A DNA stretch of 64,000 nt, taken from NCBI GenBank assembly GCA_030248295.1, contig JASANH010001409.1, forward strand, positions 124,001 through 188,000. The letters are read 5' to 3'. This document shows, in pieces, positions 26,101 through 38,701 of the stretch. Below the pieces are notes generated by a model. It was not told the DNA's origin, searched no databases, and worked only from the letters and a program-made list of their open reading frames with translations. The stretch is from Mesodorylaimus sp. YZB2_4. Lineage: Eukaryota; Nematoda; Enoplea; Dorylaimida; Dorylaimidae. A program made the translations under genes and the position numbers. Each line of letters begins with the position of its first letter. The first letter of the stretch is position 1.

Positions 26101-27947
26101 AACAACGCAAAATTTGAATTTCCCGCTGCGAGCCGCTTATGACAGTTGCACATGAAACGTCGGTCGCGTCAAAGCTTGTGCGCGTCCCGCTCTACAGAGA
26201 CAGCTTTTTTAAAAAGAGTACAGTAGCGATAAATGGTGGCCACTTTATGAAAAAGAAAATTTATTCAGCCATAAATTGGGAAAATTGTCAACAGAAAATT
26301 TCTGTCATTGCAACTAGCGCGCAATTTTAAAGTGAGTGCATCTTTTTCTGTGTAGTGCGCTAACTTTGAGTCTTAAAAAAGATTCAAAGTGAGGGCCTTT
26401 TTATTCATGTAAAACTGTCATTAGCGCCTTTGCAGCGTGAAATTCAAATCATCCCTACTCACATACCTCGAAATTTTTTGGGCGGATTTTCGGGCGTCCC
26501 CGCGCGCGGTTGCACAACGCATCGATCATCGACTAAGCTGAAAAGAAACGAGAATATATTCTGCTGATATCGATTTATCAGGGCTCATACAAGGCGAGGA
26601 AAACGATTTTCACTGATTTTTCAATGGTAAAAATTTAGATTTTACTCTAATAATTTTCATCTGTTGCAGGACTTAATTTTAATTTGCAACAGGTTCTCAA
26701 AAAATTCGGATGATCCAAAATGTGAACCATCGAAATGCAATTTCAGTCTTCCCTGATTTTGGCTCTAAAATTCTCATATTCTCTCTAAGATTCCATGATT
26801 TTCCCCGGTTTTCCAACATTGCATGAACTCTCTACACGCAAAAATTGAAGTTACACAAGAAAAGACAATCAAAGCAAGAAAATATTCAAATCCATGTTCC
26901 ATGCACATGTCATTCAAAAAACTAGTACTTTTTTCCTTCGGCGGGAATCGAACCCTCTCGTAAAAGCGGCATGCAGAGTGAGCTCGACTCGACAGTGTGT
27001 GAACAAGTGATTAAAAAAAGGCGAAATACTTTTCCACAAGCGGGAATCGAACCCCCTTTTTCAAGAGCACCTAGCAGACTATCATCGTCATTCCGACACT
27101 CATTCAAATTCAAAATTTGAAAAACATAATCGTCACGACTATTTTAAAATGCATTGCGTGCAAAAAATTTTGACTACCATTAGTTTTAGACTATTATTCA
27201 AAAATAAGTAAAAGAACTTCCGACTTTTGAAAAGTGAAAACAGGCTGGCAGGAATTCGTTGTTTAATCGGCAAATAGACACAGCATAAAACGATAGAGTG
27301 TAAAAAAGACTCGGCTCTATTGCCTCTCCCCACTCTTCACCACAAACTCGTCTCGACGCCCAAGCAAAGATTTGAGATAGAAGCTACCTTGCTCGTTTGC
27401 AGGTGTGTGCCTAAGCTTTCATAAAAGCAAACACGAGCGTTGAGAAGGCCAGTGAACAAGACTAGGCTTCAACAAGTCCGACAATAGGCCTACAAGCACT
27501 AGCCCCACATTATACTTCTTGCAAACAATTTGCTCTAAAAAAGGGAAATACCCCAACGAAACGACGAATCCCGAATGATCGGCATTGTGCGCGTACAGCC
27601 ATACAATATCGCCGATATGCCAAACACGAGATGGCTCTTGATTCAAGTATAAAACATTGGTAAATCGATTAAAATTTAAATCCATTTTGTTCAAGAAATA
27701 AACGAATGATTTTCGTGTCGAAATGAGTGTTCGAATGACGGGGGAAATCAATTTTTACAAGTCATCTCGTCACCAAATAAGGCTCGCTTACGTACCGAAC
27801 ACGCATACCAATCACTTTCAACAAAACCTGTACGAACGTGACACAAAGCCAATCGACTTACCCCAAAGTTGAAATAAAACCGGATAAATTTTCGCTGCCT
27901 TCGGCGAATAAAGAAACGATATCGCCGATGTGTAAGAAAGTGGCCAT
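5174..27947 (-). CDS. Itpr: Inositol 1,4,5-trisphosphate receptor, complete, 52 exons
   Basis: Ligand-gated calcium-release channel of the ER, about 2,774 aa. It starts [20 protein letters not shown] repeats lie around residues 100-400. The IP3-binding core keeps [11 protein letters not shown] (about 515) and YRRNQEYIAKRF (about 580). The arm has NVGHN-like [16 protein letters not shown]1-S6 start near 2300, with filter GGGIGE near 2590, [19 protein letters not shown] and a short [11 protein letters not shown] end. Exons in transcript order: 27862-27947, 26467-26537, 25754-25884, 24643-24729, 24298-24456, 24129-24245, 23981-24064, 23351-23593, 22780-22970, 22623-22725, 19907-20067, 19711-19852, 19042-19206, 18779-18951, 18602-18721, 17921-18141, 17592-17744, 17366-17537, 17173-17314, 16766-16971, 16613-16712, 16430-16481, 16214-16373, 15984-16150, 15772-15928, 14776-14910, 14423-14578, 14160-14363, 13962-14101, 13562-13802, 13376-13510, 13124-13247, 12888-13060, 12149-12297, 11876-12093, 11444-11770, 10109-10265, 9681-9940, 9401-9598, 8701-8811, 8537-8647, 8347-8388, 7733-7996, 7484-7676, 7107-7241, 6883-7055, 6665-6829, 6257-6575, 5920-6195, 5706-5866, 5259-5417, 5174-5209. 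The total, 8,325 nt, is a multiple of three. The 42-nt exon, the last exon and some borders are the least certain. Confidence 0.93.
5468..5610 (-). mobile_element. tRNA-derived SINE copy 2
   Basis: On minus it reads ggcgttatgggttaggcgtc, tgcctctcgcgcaggcgcgc and gtgttcgactcgcggccaga, then a tail with cttcactctcgagtgccctg. It lies in the intron between IP3R exons 5706-5866 and 5259-5417. Confidence 0.7.
7285..7466. mobile_element. Fold-back (long inverted repeat) MITE-like element
   Basis: The segment is a near palindrome of about 180 bp. The left end starts taggaat, then aaacacgccccagtcaaagccat. The right end is its complement, atggcttcgactagggcgtgtt then attccta. Inner arms also pair: tctattg...tgattggct...gggtagga on the left with cctacccactagccaatca...caataga on the right. 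It lies inside the IP3R intron 7242-7483. Without a transposase it would be a non-autonomous DNA element; ends and target duplication (CTA or TA) are inferred. Confidence 0.7.
8871..9045 (+). mobile_element. tRNA-derived SINE copy 3, best-preserved head
   Basis: The head gtcgtggcctagcgggttga, ggcgtctgcctctcacgc and the B box gagggttcgactcccgcc are followed by an A-run and a body with ccttagccctcgag and gtgcttggctatgga. The 3' part ends atgacatgac, shared with other copies. It lies in the intron between IP3R exons 9401-9598 and 8701-8811. Confidence 0.8.
9246..9345 (-). repeat. Second dispersed repeat family, copy 1
   Basis: It contains the family core in reverse orientation: ctctcccttggctggaagacgtc, then ccggttgatgtttcag, then gtagagtcg. 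The same core recurs at 18.3, 19.5, 20.1, 22.2 and 23.2 kb, always inside IP3R introns. Confidence 0.6.
10266..11443. other. Long IP3R intron, no gene recognised
   Basis: This intron of about 1.2 kb between IP3R exons holds short open frames on both strands. None has recognisable motifs, and none fits the phase of the flanking exons. Confidence 0.5.
18305..18475 (+). repeat. Second dispersed repeat family, copy 2
   Basis: It starts aaccaagcctggcaggcgta and contains gctgaaacatcaacttgtcg, then gggttgatgcctcccagtca and ccactcgccatggcc. The internal gaaacatcaac / gttgat pair is a small inverted repeat at the centre of the element. Intronic in IP3R. Confidence 0.7.
19515..19672 (-). repeat. Second dispersed repeat family, copy 3
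   Basis: Reverse-orientation copy: ggcgatggctagtgggagag, then ccagttgatgtttcagctgc, ending cctacgcctaccaggctttg. It is nearly the full length of copies 2, 4 and 5. Intronic in IP3R. Confidence 0.7.
20139..20310 (+). repeat. Second dispersed repeat family, copy 4
   Basis: It starts aaccaagcctggcaggcgta like copy 2 and has gctgaaacatcaacctgacg with gggttgaaattttccagcca. It sits at the IP3R-proximal side of the long intron that also holds the SERF gene. Confidence 0.7.
20398..20550 (+). mobile_element. tRNA-derived SINE copy 4
   Basis: It reads gtcgtggcctagcggttgcg, then gcgcacttacaggagagggt, then ttcgactgggtcaaaaatg. The body has gttccttagccctcg and gtgcttggctatggacaaat, ending acgacatgac. 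Compared with copy 3 it lacks a few bases after the B box. Intronic in IP3R. Confidence 0.78.
21504..21917 (+). CDS. SERF: SERF-like small EDRK-rich protein, three exons, nested in an IP3R intron
   Basis: Exons are 21504-21510, 21677-21794 and 21860-21917, giving a 60-aa protein. It starts [17 protein letters not shown], with many Glu, Asp, Arg, Lys and Gln, then [18 protein letters not shown], and ends AKQGGGSP. The start matches the SERF family (MTRGNQRELARQKNxKK), short conserved proteins reported to bind nucleic acids and promote amyloid formation. The first exon is only seven bases, ATGACCC, but the donor GTGAGT and the frame into exon 2 are good. The gene lies inside IP3R intron 20068-22622, on the opposite strand, so the two transcription units overlap. 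Confidence 0.9.
22238..22402 (+). repeat. Second dispersed repeat family, copy 5
   Basis: It contains accatgcctggctggcagg, ctgctgaaacatcaaccc, ggggttgacatctcacagtc and cccactcgccatggcctacc. It matches copies 2 and 4 along its length and lies in the SERF-bearing IP3R intron. Confidence 0.7.
23155..23222 (-). repeat. Second dispersed repeat family, partial copy 6
   Basis: Only the central part is clear: gggagtcaaccagtcaggtt then gatgtttcaccagccagaga. Intronic in IP3R. Confidence 0.5.
24484..24620 (+). mobile_element. tRNA-derived SINE copy 5
   Basis: The head is decayed (gttgccgggtcgcttgcctc) but the B box gagggttcgactcccgcc, the body ccctcgagtgcgcg and gtgcttggctatgacaac remain. It lies in the short intron just before IP3R exon 24643-24729, close to that exon's donor. 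Confidence 0.72.
26930..27085 (-). repeat. Two tRNA-like B-box remnants
   Basis: Two segments carry cgggaatcgaaccc, the complement of a tRNA T-arm (gggttcgattcccg), near 26943 and 27045. No full cloverleaf can be drawn by eye, so they are more likely SINE or tRNA fragments than functional tRNA genes. A further match with gcgattcgaacactggcc is near 26030. Confidence 0.35.
27552..27685 (-). CDS. Possible alternative first exon of the IP3 receptor, or an exon-1 pseudo-copy
   Basis: This segment, between IP3R exons 1 and 2, can encode 44 residues from [10 protein letters not shown] to VVSL. Its second half, [14 protein letters not shown] then HSGFVVSLG, is clearly homologous to exon 1 ([14 protein letters not shown] then LSGFISTLG). 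It ends at the same codon and the same phase (ttg gg then gt) as exon 1, so it could join exon 2 in frame. The donor reads GTATTT, weaker than exon 1's GTAAGT. The N-terminal extension of about 20 residues differs from exon 1. It may be an alternative promoter exon or a relic of exon duplication. Confidence 0.6.
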
Positions 27948-28435
27948 CCTAGTCACGGCACGATGGAAATATGACTCGGCCCCCTCTTCGTCTCCTACAA
28001 ACTTGATCTTTTATGATTCAAACAAGCCACAACCACTCTCCACCAGGCCACCACTCACAAGTGCGGTGAAAAGGCGGAGAATGGTCGAGCTAGGCAGTAC
28101 AATCTAGTTTTCCACACTGAGGTACTGGCAGCGATGAGATGATCGGAGCGGGGACCCTAACAATGCCTATCAGCCCCCAGCATACAAGGTCAGACAGCAC
28201 GGGCCACTCTCTCACTCCTTACCCAGCCAACGAGCAAGTAAAAGCAAAGGCGAAGAACTGTCTCGACTCGATGCTACGCAGGGGATTCAATGCGCATGAA
28301 CACACACGGCTGCCATCGCCCGTCCTTCCCTACCATACTCCGCCCCCCCCCGCCTGCACCAATACGAGAAGAGCAGACTCCGGCATTCATCGACCAGGCA
28401 GTGACGACTAGGCTCACTTCGCCCAGAGTGTTCAC
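27948..28435. other. IP3R upstream region, likely promoter and 5' UTR
   Basis: No coding exon is recognised between the IP3R start codon and the first tRNA-Tyr. It should contain IP3R 5' UTR and promoter sequence, but I see no clear core-promoter motif. Confidence 0.35.
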
Positions 28436-28520
28436 CCGCGAATAGCTCAGCTGGTAGAGCGGAGGACTGTAGAGGTTCACAGGCATCCTTAGGTCGGTGG
28501 TTCAAATCCGCCTTCGCGGA
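28436..28520 (+). tRNA. tRNA-Tyr (GTA) with a 12-nt intron, copy 1
   Basis: The acceptor stem CCGCGAA pairs with TTCGCGG (28513-28519), followed by discriminator A. The D arm is gctcagctggtagagc (A box), the anticodon GTA is at 28469-28471, and the T arm is ggtggttcaaatccgcc (B box). The 85-nt length exceeds a normal 73-nt tRNA by 12, fitting the small anticodon-loop intron that eukaryotic tRNA-Tyr genes carry, about aggttcacaggc after position 37. A TTTTT run three bases downstream is a Pol III terminator. Confidence 0.95.
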
Positions 28521-28868
28521 GTTCTTTTTGCTTTTCTTTCTTTCAAATCAGATAGATTATTTTTAGCCCTTAGCGCGGCAGGAAACCTGAATGAGTCATT
28601 TCAAAGAAGCCAAGCTAAGCACGAATAAGAGATCGAGACTGAAACCTACAAGAAAAAAATGCACGGCAAGCGAATGCTACTTGGAACCAGCAAGTTTCAA
28701 CTATTTTTAAGCCCGTGATAAAAAGTAGTTTATTCCATCCAATTCCACGATACTAAGACAAGGGCACATTGCATAGATCATACATTCATATCAGTCCAAA
28801 AACACAGCATTCTACAATTGGTCACTCCCCGCATCGAAAGACCGTCTCACCAAGCCACGTTCGTCCAA

Positions 28869-32604
<3,736 letters not shown>

Positions 32605-33149
32605 TGTCAAGTCTGTCACTAAATCGATGCTGATATGTGCAAAATACAATTGTAAAATAAATATTGAATGAAAGGCGCACTAAAAGCAGTTGATCAATCC
32701 ACGCATGTCCACTCTGACTGTCAAGTACACGCAAGAAGTGGAACAAAAAATTCCAAAAAAAGCGAAAGTTGCAAGTTGAACTGGGCACGCCCGCACATAA
32801 AATCGTTTTCCCACAAACAGACAGAGCGAAGTAGTGTAAAGAGCCCGTACCTGAGCATAACCAAAAAGCGCGGGAATAATTAATTTTGAATGCTTCAGAA
32901 TTGGGTCGCGTATTTCGTTCGTAGTTTCGACGCCAATAGAATTTCAAGCCTGTCTGAGCCACGTATTATAAGCAGTCAGTAAAAGTGGGCAACAATACAA
33001 GTCTGGTTTTCTACAGCAGGCACTGTCGTTAGTTCTGTGGGGACCATGAATTAGGCCTAATATTCAAACTAGCATTGGCTCACGGTCTGTACCGATCGAC
33101 GAGCAGGGGGGAAGGGGATTACAAATACTGTCGGGGTCATTATATACTG
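32605..33149. other. MELK upstream region
   Basis: No gene is seen. It lies immediately upstream of the MELK start codon and should include its 5' UTR and promoter. Confidence 0.35.
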
Positions 33150-33300
33150 GTCGCGGCCTAGCGGCCTGCTTCTCACGCTGAGTGCGCTTACAGGTGAGGG
33201 TTCGACTCCCGCCTGGGTCAAAAATGATTGTGGAATATGTATTCCTTAGCCCTCGAGTGCGCTGTATTGTGCTTGGCTATGGATGTATGACATGACATTC
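33150..33300 (+). mobile_element. tRNA-derived SINE copy 6
   Basis: It reads ggtcgcggcctagcggcctg, then tgagggttcgactcccgcct and gggtcaaaaatgattg. The body has gtattccttagccctcgagt, gtgcttggctatggatg and atgacatgac. Part of the head is deleted between the A box and the anticodon-like region. Intergenic, between MELK and the second tRNA-Tyr. Confidence 0.8.
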
Positions 33301-33831
33301 TCCAAGCCGGGACATAAGCAGGGACGTAGCCAGCAGGGGCTGCGGTGCTGTCAGGCGGCCCCTGCTGTGCTATAAGGTACTGTAGATACCCACATGCAGC
33401 TGCCAGTAACATCACATAGTCAGAATACACTGCACACTGATGACTGAAGCACTGACGGTGAGTGAAACCAAATGTCAGTGAGCGGCCTCGAAGGGGACCC
33501 GGTCCATTTCCACTATCAGCCAGACCCCCTTGGTGCCCCCCTGTCCAGCGCACCATTTCAAGATCAGAGTTAAGTCATTGTGCACCAGGTTATGGCACGG
33601 CCTGCCCAGTAAGGATCGGCACACATCCCACCACAGCAGCCCGCACCAGAGAAAGGTCCCGGAGGACAGCCTGTGCCCCACCGCTGTGGGGAGACCTAGA
33701 GCACTCGTAACACTGTCCCCGTCATTGGTGTGTCCTGCCCGCCTTCAATTGACTGCTACCCAGATATAGTACCCTTCTCTACAGTGCATACAACGCTGCT
33801 TGGAATAGCCTGCCGCACACGAATCTCCTAC

Positions 33832-33916
33832 CCGCGAATAGCTCAGCTGGTAGAGCGGAGGACTGTAGAGGATCACAGGCATCCTTAGGTCGGTGGTTCA
33901 AATCCGCCTTCGCGGA
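33832..33916 (+). tRNA. tRNA-Tyr (GTA) with a 12-nt intron, copy 2
   Basis: It is identical in all mature-tRNA positions I compared to the copy at 28436-28520, with the same acceptor stem CCGCGAA/TTCGCGG. The intron differs at one base (aggatcacaggc against aggttcacaggc). A TTTTT run follows. The downstream flank resembles that of copy 1 for about 100 bp (gagacctaatg / gaaacctgaatg, aagccaagct / aatccaagct), so the pair arose by duplication of more than the gene. Confidence 0.95.
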
Positions 33917-34262
33917 ATTCTTTTTGCTTTTCTTTCAACAGCGATTACTTCAAACTTTTAACGGGAGAGGAGACCTAATGCCCCATTTCCAAGAATCCAA
34001 GCTGATCGTGAGCACGAGTAAGAAATATCGAGCACATTCAGACTCCCTCAGATGGCAAGGTCGCTCAACACGTGCCACACTTGTTTTACTATCAGCCAAC
34101 ATCACGAAGACTTGGAGTGACCTTGAGCAGTCCACTGCCCAGTGCCTACCTACTAAGAACATCCACCAACTGGCGATATCACCACACAACACCAAATAAA
34201 ATTACCAGCACCACCAGCATACTCCCACACAAATACAATAACCATACAACCGAGCACACAGT

Positions 34263-36950
34263 CTACGCCCCGCCCCCGCACTTGCCCAAATAGATCTTCA
34301 CTTTCTGCTGCAGCCACACGATCTCCGGTTCCTTCTGTTCTCCAATCAGGTGCAACAATGTGTTCATGTAGTCGTACTTCATCACAAAGCTCAGCTGAAA
34401 TACACAATTGACAATCCCCTGACCCGTGCGTGCACTGGCCACTTACCCACAGATCCTTGTCCGCCTGTTCCTTAGTCACAGTGACGGCCAGTTGTATGCC
34501 CAGCTTGTGCCCTCGACGGAAGACCACCACCCTGAAAGTACCATTCCCACCATCCAACCACGAACTATTCCTCGAGCCACTCACTCCTGATCGTCCTTCA
34601 CGTTTTGCAACTGCGGATGATTGACTTGCTCCTCGAAATCAGCCGTATCATCCTTCACTGGGATCACAAGCTCCGTTACTGGCAGATCAAACTGAAAGTA
34701 ACGTTACACAAACTAATCAGCACTGACCAGCTTCCTTCAAAAACGCTATGCCCTCAACTTACGCTGACAAACTCAGGATCGTCCGCTTCGACATTCGGCA
34801 GTAAGACCACGTGCATGAGAGCAGCGGTCAAATTGGTAAGTGTCAAGTGCACGTACTGCTTCTAAAACTACCACAATCCAACAACTGCACTGAATACAAT
34901 TCTTACCAGTCCATACCGCCCCCACAGTCAATGAGACTGGTTTGGCCAATCGGACTTCGGGAACGTGGAACAATGCGCATAGTTGTATTTTGAATTTGAT
35001 GGAAGACGGGTTAAATTCGGCTTTGCATAGGTTATGTTCGCATACCTAAAAGACAGAATGAAATATGATACGCCCACGATGTCCAAGTACTAGCACAGCA
35101 GAGAGTTTTCAAACTTGACTCTTTTCCCGCCTTTTAAAATTTGAATTTTCCAACTGTACTGAAGTCCAACAAACTCACCCCCAGAATTTGTGACCCTGAC
35201 ACCCAAGCTTGTCACTTATTCCTGTTCTGCCTGGAGGTGTGAGGAAGAAAAGGGGATTCTCACAGAGTGGTTCCCCTTACAGTCTTTGATCAACGGTCCC
35301 AACCCCACGAAGCACCATACAGAAGACAGTACCTTGCATCGCTGCGATCGTTTGCACATCAATTGCTTCCTCAATGGATACAAATACTTTAATAGCGTCG
35401 GCTGAGAATCGGGATGCGATAGTCGTTGACGAATAGTGGTTACTGAAACAGGACCCAATGACCAGACCATCCACGCGGTACAAGCACTTGAATCCATCTT
35501 ACTCTCTTCCAAACGGACTTCCCTGGTGAACATGTCATCGGGTAGTTGGTCGACTTCTTCGCTCGCCTCCACAGCCACCACAGGCTTATTCGTGTCGCTT
35601 TGTTCTCTGAATAAAAAAACAATTTTTAAAACACTGCTGATTTCTGCTTGCAATGCTCACTTGTCGCTCAATCCTAATCCGAGTCGTCGGCGAGTCAAAA
35701 ACGAGGCGTACTTATCCTGAAACATATTCGTATGTAATGCTGTACATGGCACTTACACCAATTCCTAACGGTTGAAAATGCAGTGTGCGATCGACGTTTG
35801 ATGTATTTCTTACGCTCGCGTTCCGTCTTCTCAATCAGAGCCAACTGGCGAAAATGATCCAGAATGTTGTTCAACTGCAAACAAAACCATTCATGTTAGA
35901 TGGGTGATTTGGAACAGGAAAATCCAAAAAAGGATATCCAACGCCAGGCCCATCAACTAAAGACCATTCCTACAAAATGCTCACTGGCCTCGGACTCGGA
36001 CCCTCGCAATGGCCGACAAAAACAGCCATGCCAGTACGTACCAGGCCAACGTGCATGTTTTCATGCTCGGGCCAATTGCCTGTCGCCACCAACTGATCGG
36101 GAATGCCAGCCTCTCGCGACGACCATCGACAATAAAGACAAGACAGATAGTAAACCTTCTTGCCAGCACCCGGGCCCTTTTCCGGAGGTGACTGAAATAA
36201 AAAACAATAACTAATTACTAACTCCGTCTGACAAAAAACGCAGGCACGTACCTGCTCCTCGACTGGTGTCTTCGACGTGTCCAGTAGACTGGCAGCTCGA
36301 GTGGAGAGAACGTGACCGCACCAAGGGCAATCGAAGCAATTACCGCATCTAAAATAATGATTTTAATCGCGCGTGTTACGTCACATTCCATTTACCCAAG
36401 ATAGTGTTCAAGAAAAAAGGAATAAAAAAGAGCCCCAATGATAGGTTTGGTCTTGCCTGCTATTCCCTCCTTTTGGAACTAGTTCGGGGAATCCGAATCC
36501 AGAAAGACTTGTTAATATGTAAGCGTCATCTTTTAAAGCTGATATTAGTGCTTTCCAATTGGCTGCAAACCTGCCAAAATTACAAGTAGACTAAACACAT
36601 CGGAATCTCATTGGCCGCAAAGGGCACGTATAATTCGCCAAAAAACTTTTCGTCCGAAAATTGATGCCAGAAGCTTTTACTTACCGATTTTTCTTTAGTC
36701 TTGCTTCCGCCGATGGCATATTTTCCAAACAATTCGGACAGTAAATACTGTCTACCTAAAAATCAGGCCTTCAAATAGGCCTAAACGAACTCAAATTCGG
36801 TAACCAGCCAATCAAGCTTACCTCATGCGCAGCACAGGAGCCACATCTTAAAACTAGACAATGACGGCAAAAATACAATTTAGCCAACGGCTGCCACTGT
36901 TTGCAATGACATTGATAATGGACAAATTCCAAATTTAAAAGAGCCGCCAT
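34263..36950 (-). CDS. DCTN4: Dynactin subunit 4 (p62), 13 exons, with one apparent frame slip
   Basis: Dynactin p62 sits at the pointed end of the dynactin complex, the cofactor of dynein. The N-terminal zinc region reads [18 protein letters not shown], then [20 protein letters not shown], then [33 protein letters not shown] and [11 protein letters not shown] follow, then [41 protein letters not shown], and the end [20 protein letters not shown]. Exons: 36822-36950, 36685-36755, 36252-36348, 36042-36191, 35757-35874, 35661-35716, 35503-35606, 35333-35442, 34907-35045, 34764-34861, 34585-34691, 34447-34531, 34263-34394. These sum to 1,396 nt, one more than a multiple of three. The slip falls in 35757-35874, between IKRRS and a downstream frame reading LHFQPLGIG then DKYASF. 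Confidence 0.9.
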
Positions 36951-38701
36951 TCGCGGATTTTCGGACCACGATTTTAAATTTTATTTCGAAAATCAGATCG
37001 CTACAGAAGCAGCGAGAAAAACACAAAATCTTAATAAATGCACTTTGTTTTGACAGGCTGCAATTCAATTTTATGGGATCGATTGATTCACAAGATCGAT
37101 TTCCACAGCAAAGAACGTTTATGCAAATTTAATTTATTTTATTGACTCATGCGCACACCCGAGGATTGATGCTCAGGCTCTACCCTGGCTTAAGGGCGCT
37201 AAATTCAAAAGTAATGACTGGTCACAGGTTCTGGTTTTTGTCGTCATTTAGTCCTGACACGGAACTGTTTCTCAAACAGTGCCGAAATTTTTACTTTTGT
37301 TGCAATATCTTAAAAGCTTACTTGAACTGCCTCTTATTCGCAACGATGGAGGAAGCCATATGTGATTGACAGTTGCCTCAGGACCAGACGACCAGCTGGT
37401 CATAGGCGGCGCCGAACATGGTAGAGCTATGGTTTTGTTCTGCATCATCCCACCCCAAAATGAGCACTGTTTTCATGCAATTCGTATCTATGAACGTTCG
37501 CTGTAAAAGTCCCATGAATGGCAGAATGGTCAGTGCCTAGTATGTATAGTGCAGCTGTGGCGCCATAGATATTGCCGCAGGACATTGGCCACCTTACCAA
37601 AGGCTTTCTGGGGAGGTGACAAACCCTGTCACTCATGGGACCTTTTCGTCGATGTAATTACAGCGAGCGTTCATAAGTACAGCCTATGAGCGAGAAGATT
37701 GCATGCAAGCACTGCTGATTTGGTTATGGGTGCTTGTGGCCAAACCGTCCAGTCCTGCGGCGACTGTCAGTCACATGCGGTCCCTCACAATGCAGTAACT
37801 GCACTGGCTTATAATCGTTGTTGCGAATAAGAGACAACCCTTGCTTCGACACCAACCATTGACCATAGACTGTTTGACTTGGGCTGCAGCGCCATAGCAT
37901 TGATCCAAATTCAGCAGAAATGAATGCGAGCTGCGCTCGCCGCAGTATTCCGCTTCTTGGCCATGCAAACCCCGACTCGCAAACGCCACTGACACACGGG
38001 CCAACGATGAGGCCACTGGAGCGCCCTGATCGATGAGACTGGGCCAGAAACCGTCGCGTCGATGTTTCAACAGTCCAACTACACCGAGGGAGGCAGCAAC
38101 GTAGACGGTTTTAACCCAAGTGTGACTGGTACGTCTCACATCTGGCTCGCTGCTTCGGCGGTGAGGCCGCTTGGGGAATTTTTGCAAAGCGCTCGTTCAG
38201 TCGAGTGCGATTTGGTTGGCTTGTAATCGTGTACTACCTGCTGCGGTCAGCTAACACTGCCCGTTAGTGCACGTGTATTCTGTTCTACAATATAGTAGTA
38301 ACCACAAAGCCCGTAGGTTGACTGGGGAATTTTATCAGTTGTGGAATGGCAGTCTTTGTCTTGGGTCCTTAATTGACGTGGACATACGCACTGAGCTTTT
38401 TGGACAGAGTCTTCCGAGTGTCGCTTTGTAATGTATTATTTGACTGATCTATGCATAGTAGGTTTCATGCGTGCCCCACGATCTTAGTGCGCTGAAGTGA
38501 GGAATAAGCAGTACAGTATTGGGATCGATCGGGAGCGACCAACTTTGTGCAATCCCAGTCGCCATTGACCCATGGCTCATCAACGAAGGACCTTACAAAT
38601 GAGTGTACCGCGCACTGTATATTATGTATAGACTGACCATTACATATCACATACAAGAGTAAGTACAGTACACGTAGGGACAATGTCAAATCACTGCGGG
38701 T
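36951..38701. other. Intergenic stretch between DCTN4 and alpha-glucosidase
   Basis: It holds the DCTN4 promoter side and the alpha-glucosidase 3' side. Minus-strand open frames at 37445-37636 and 37771-38187 contain no motif I recognise and have no convincing splice context. I call no gene here. Confidence 0.4.

Noticed and set aside
33329-33372. Hairpin cagcaggggc / gcccctgctg
   Set aside because: A short GC-rich inverted repeat in an intergenic stretch with no linked feature; may be chance.
35740-35756. 17-nt intron in dynactin p62 as an established feature
   Set aside because: It rescues the frame arithmetically, but an intron this short is implausible beside others of about 45 nt or more; kept only as an alternative in the finding.
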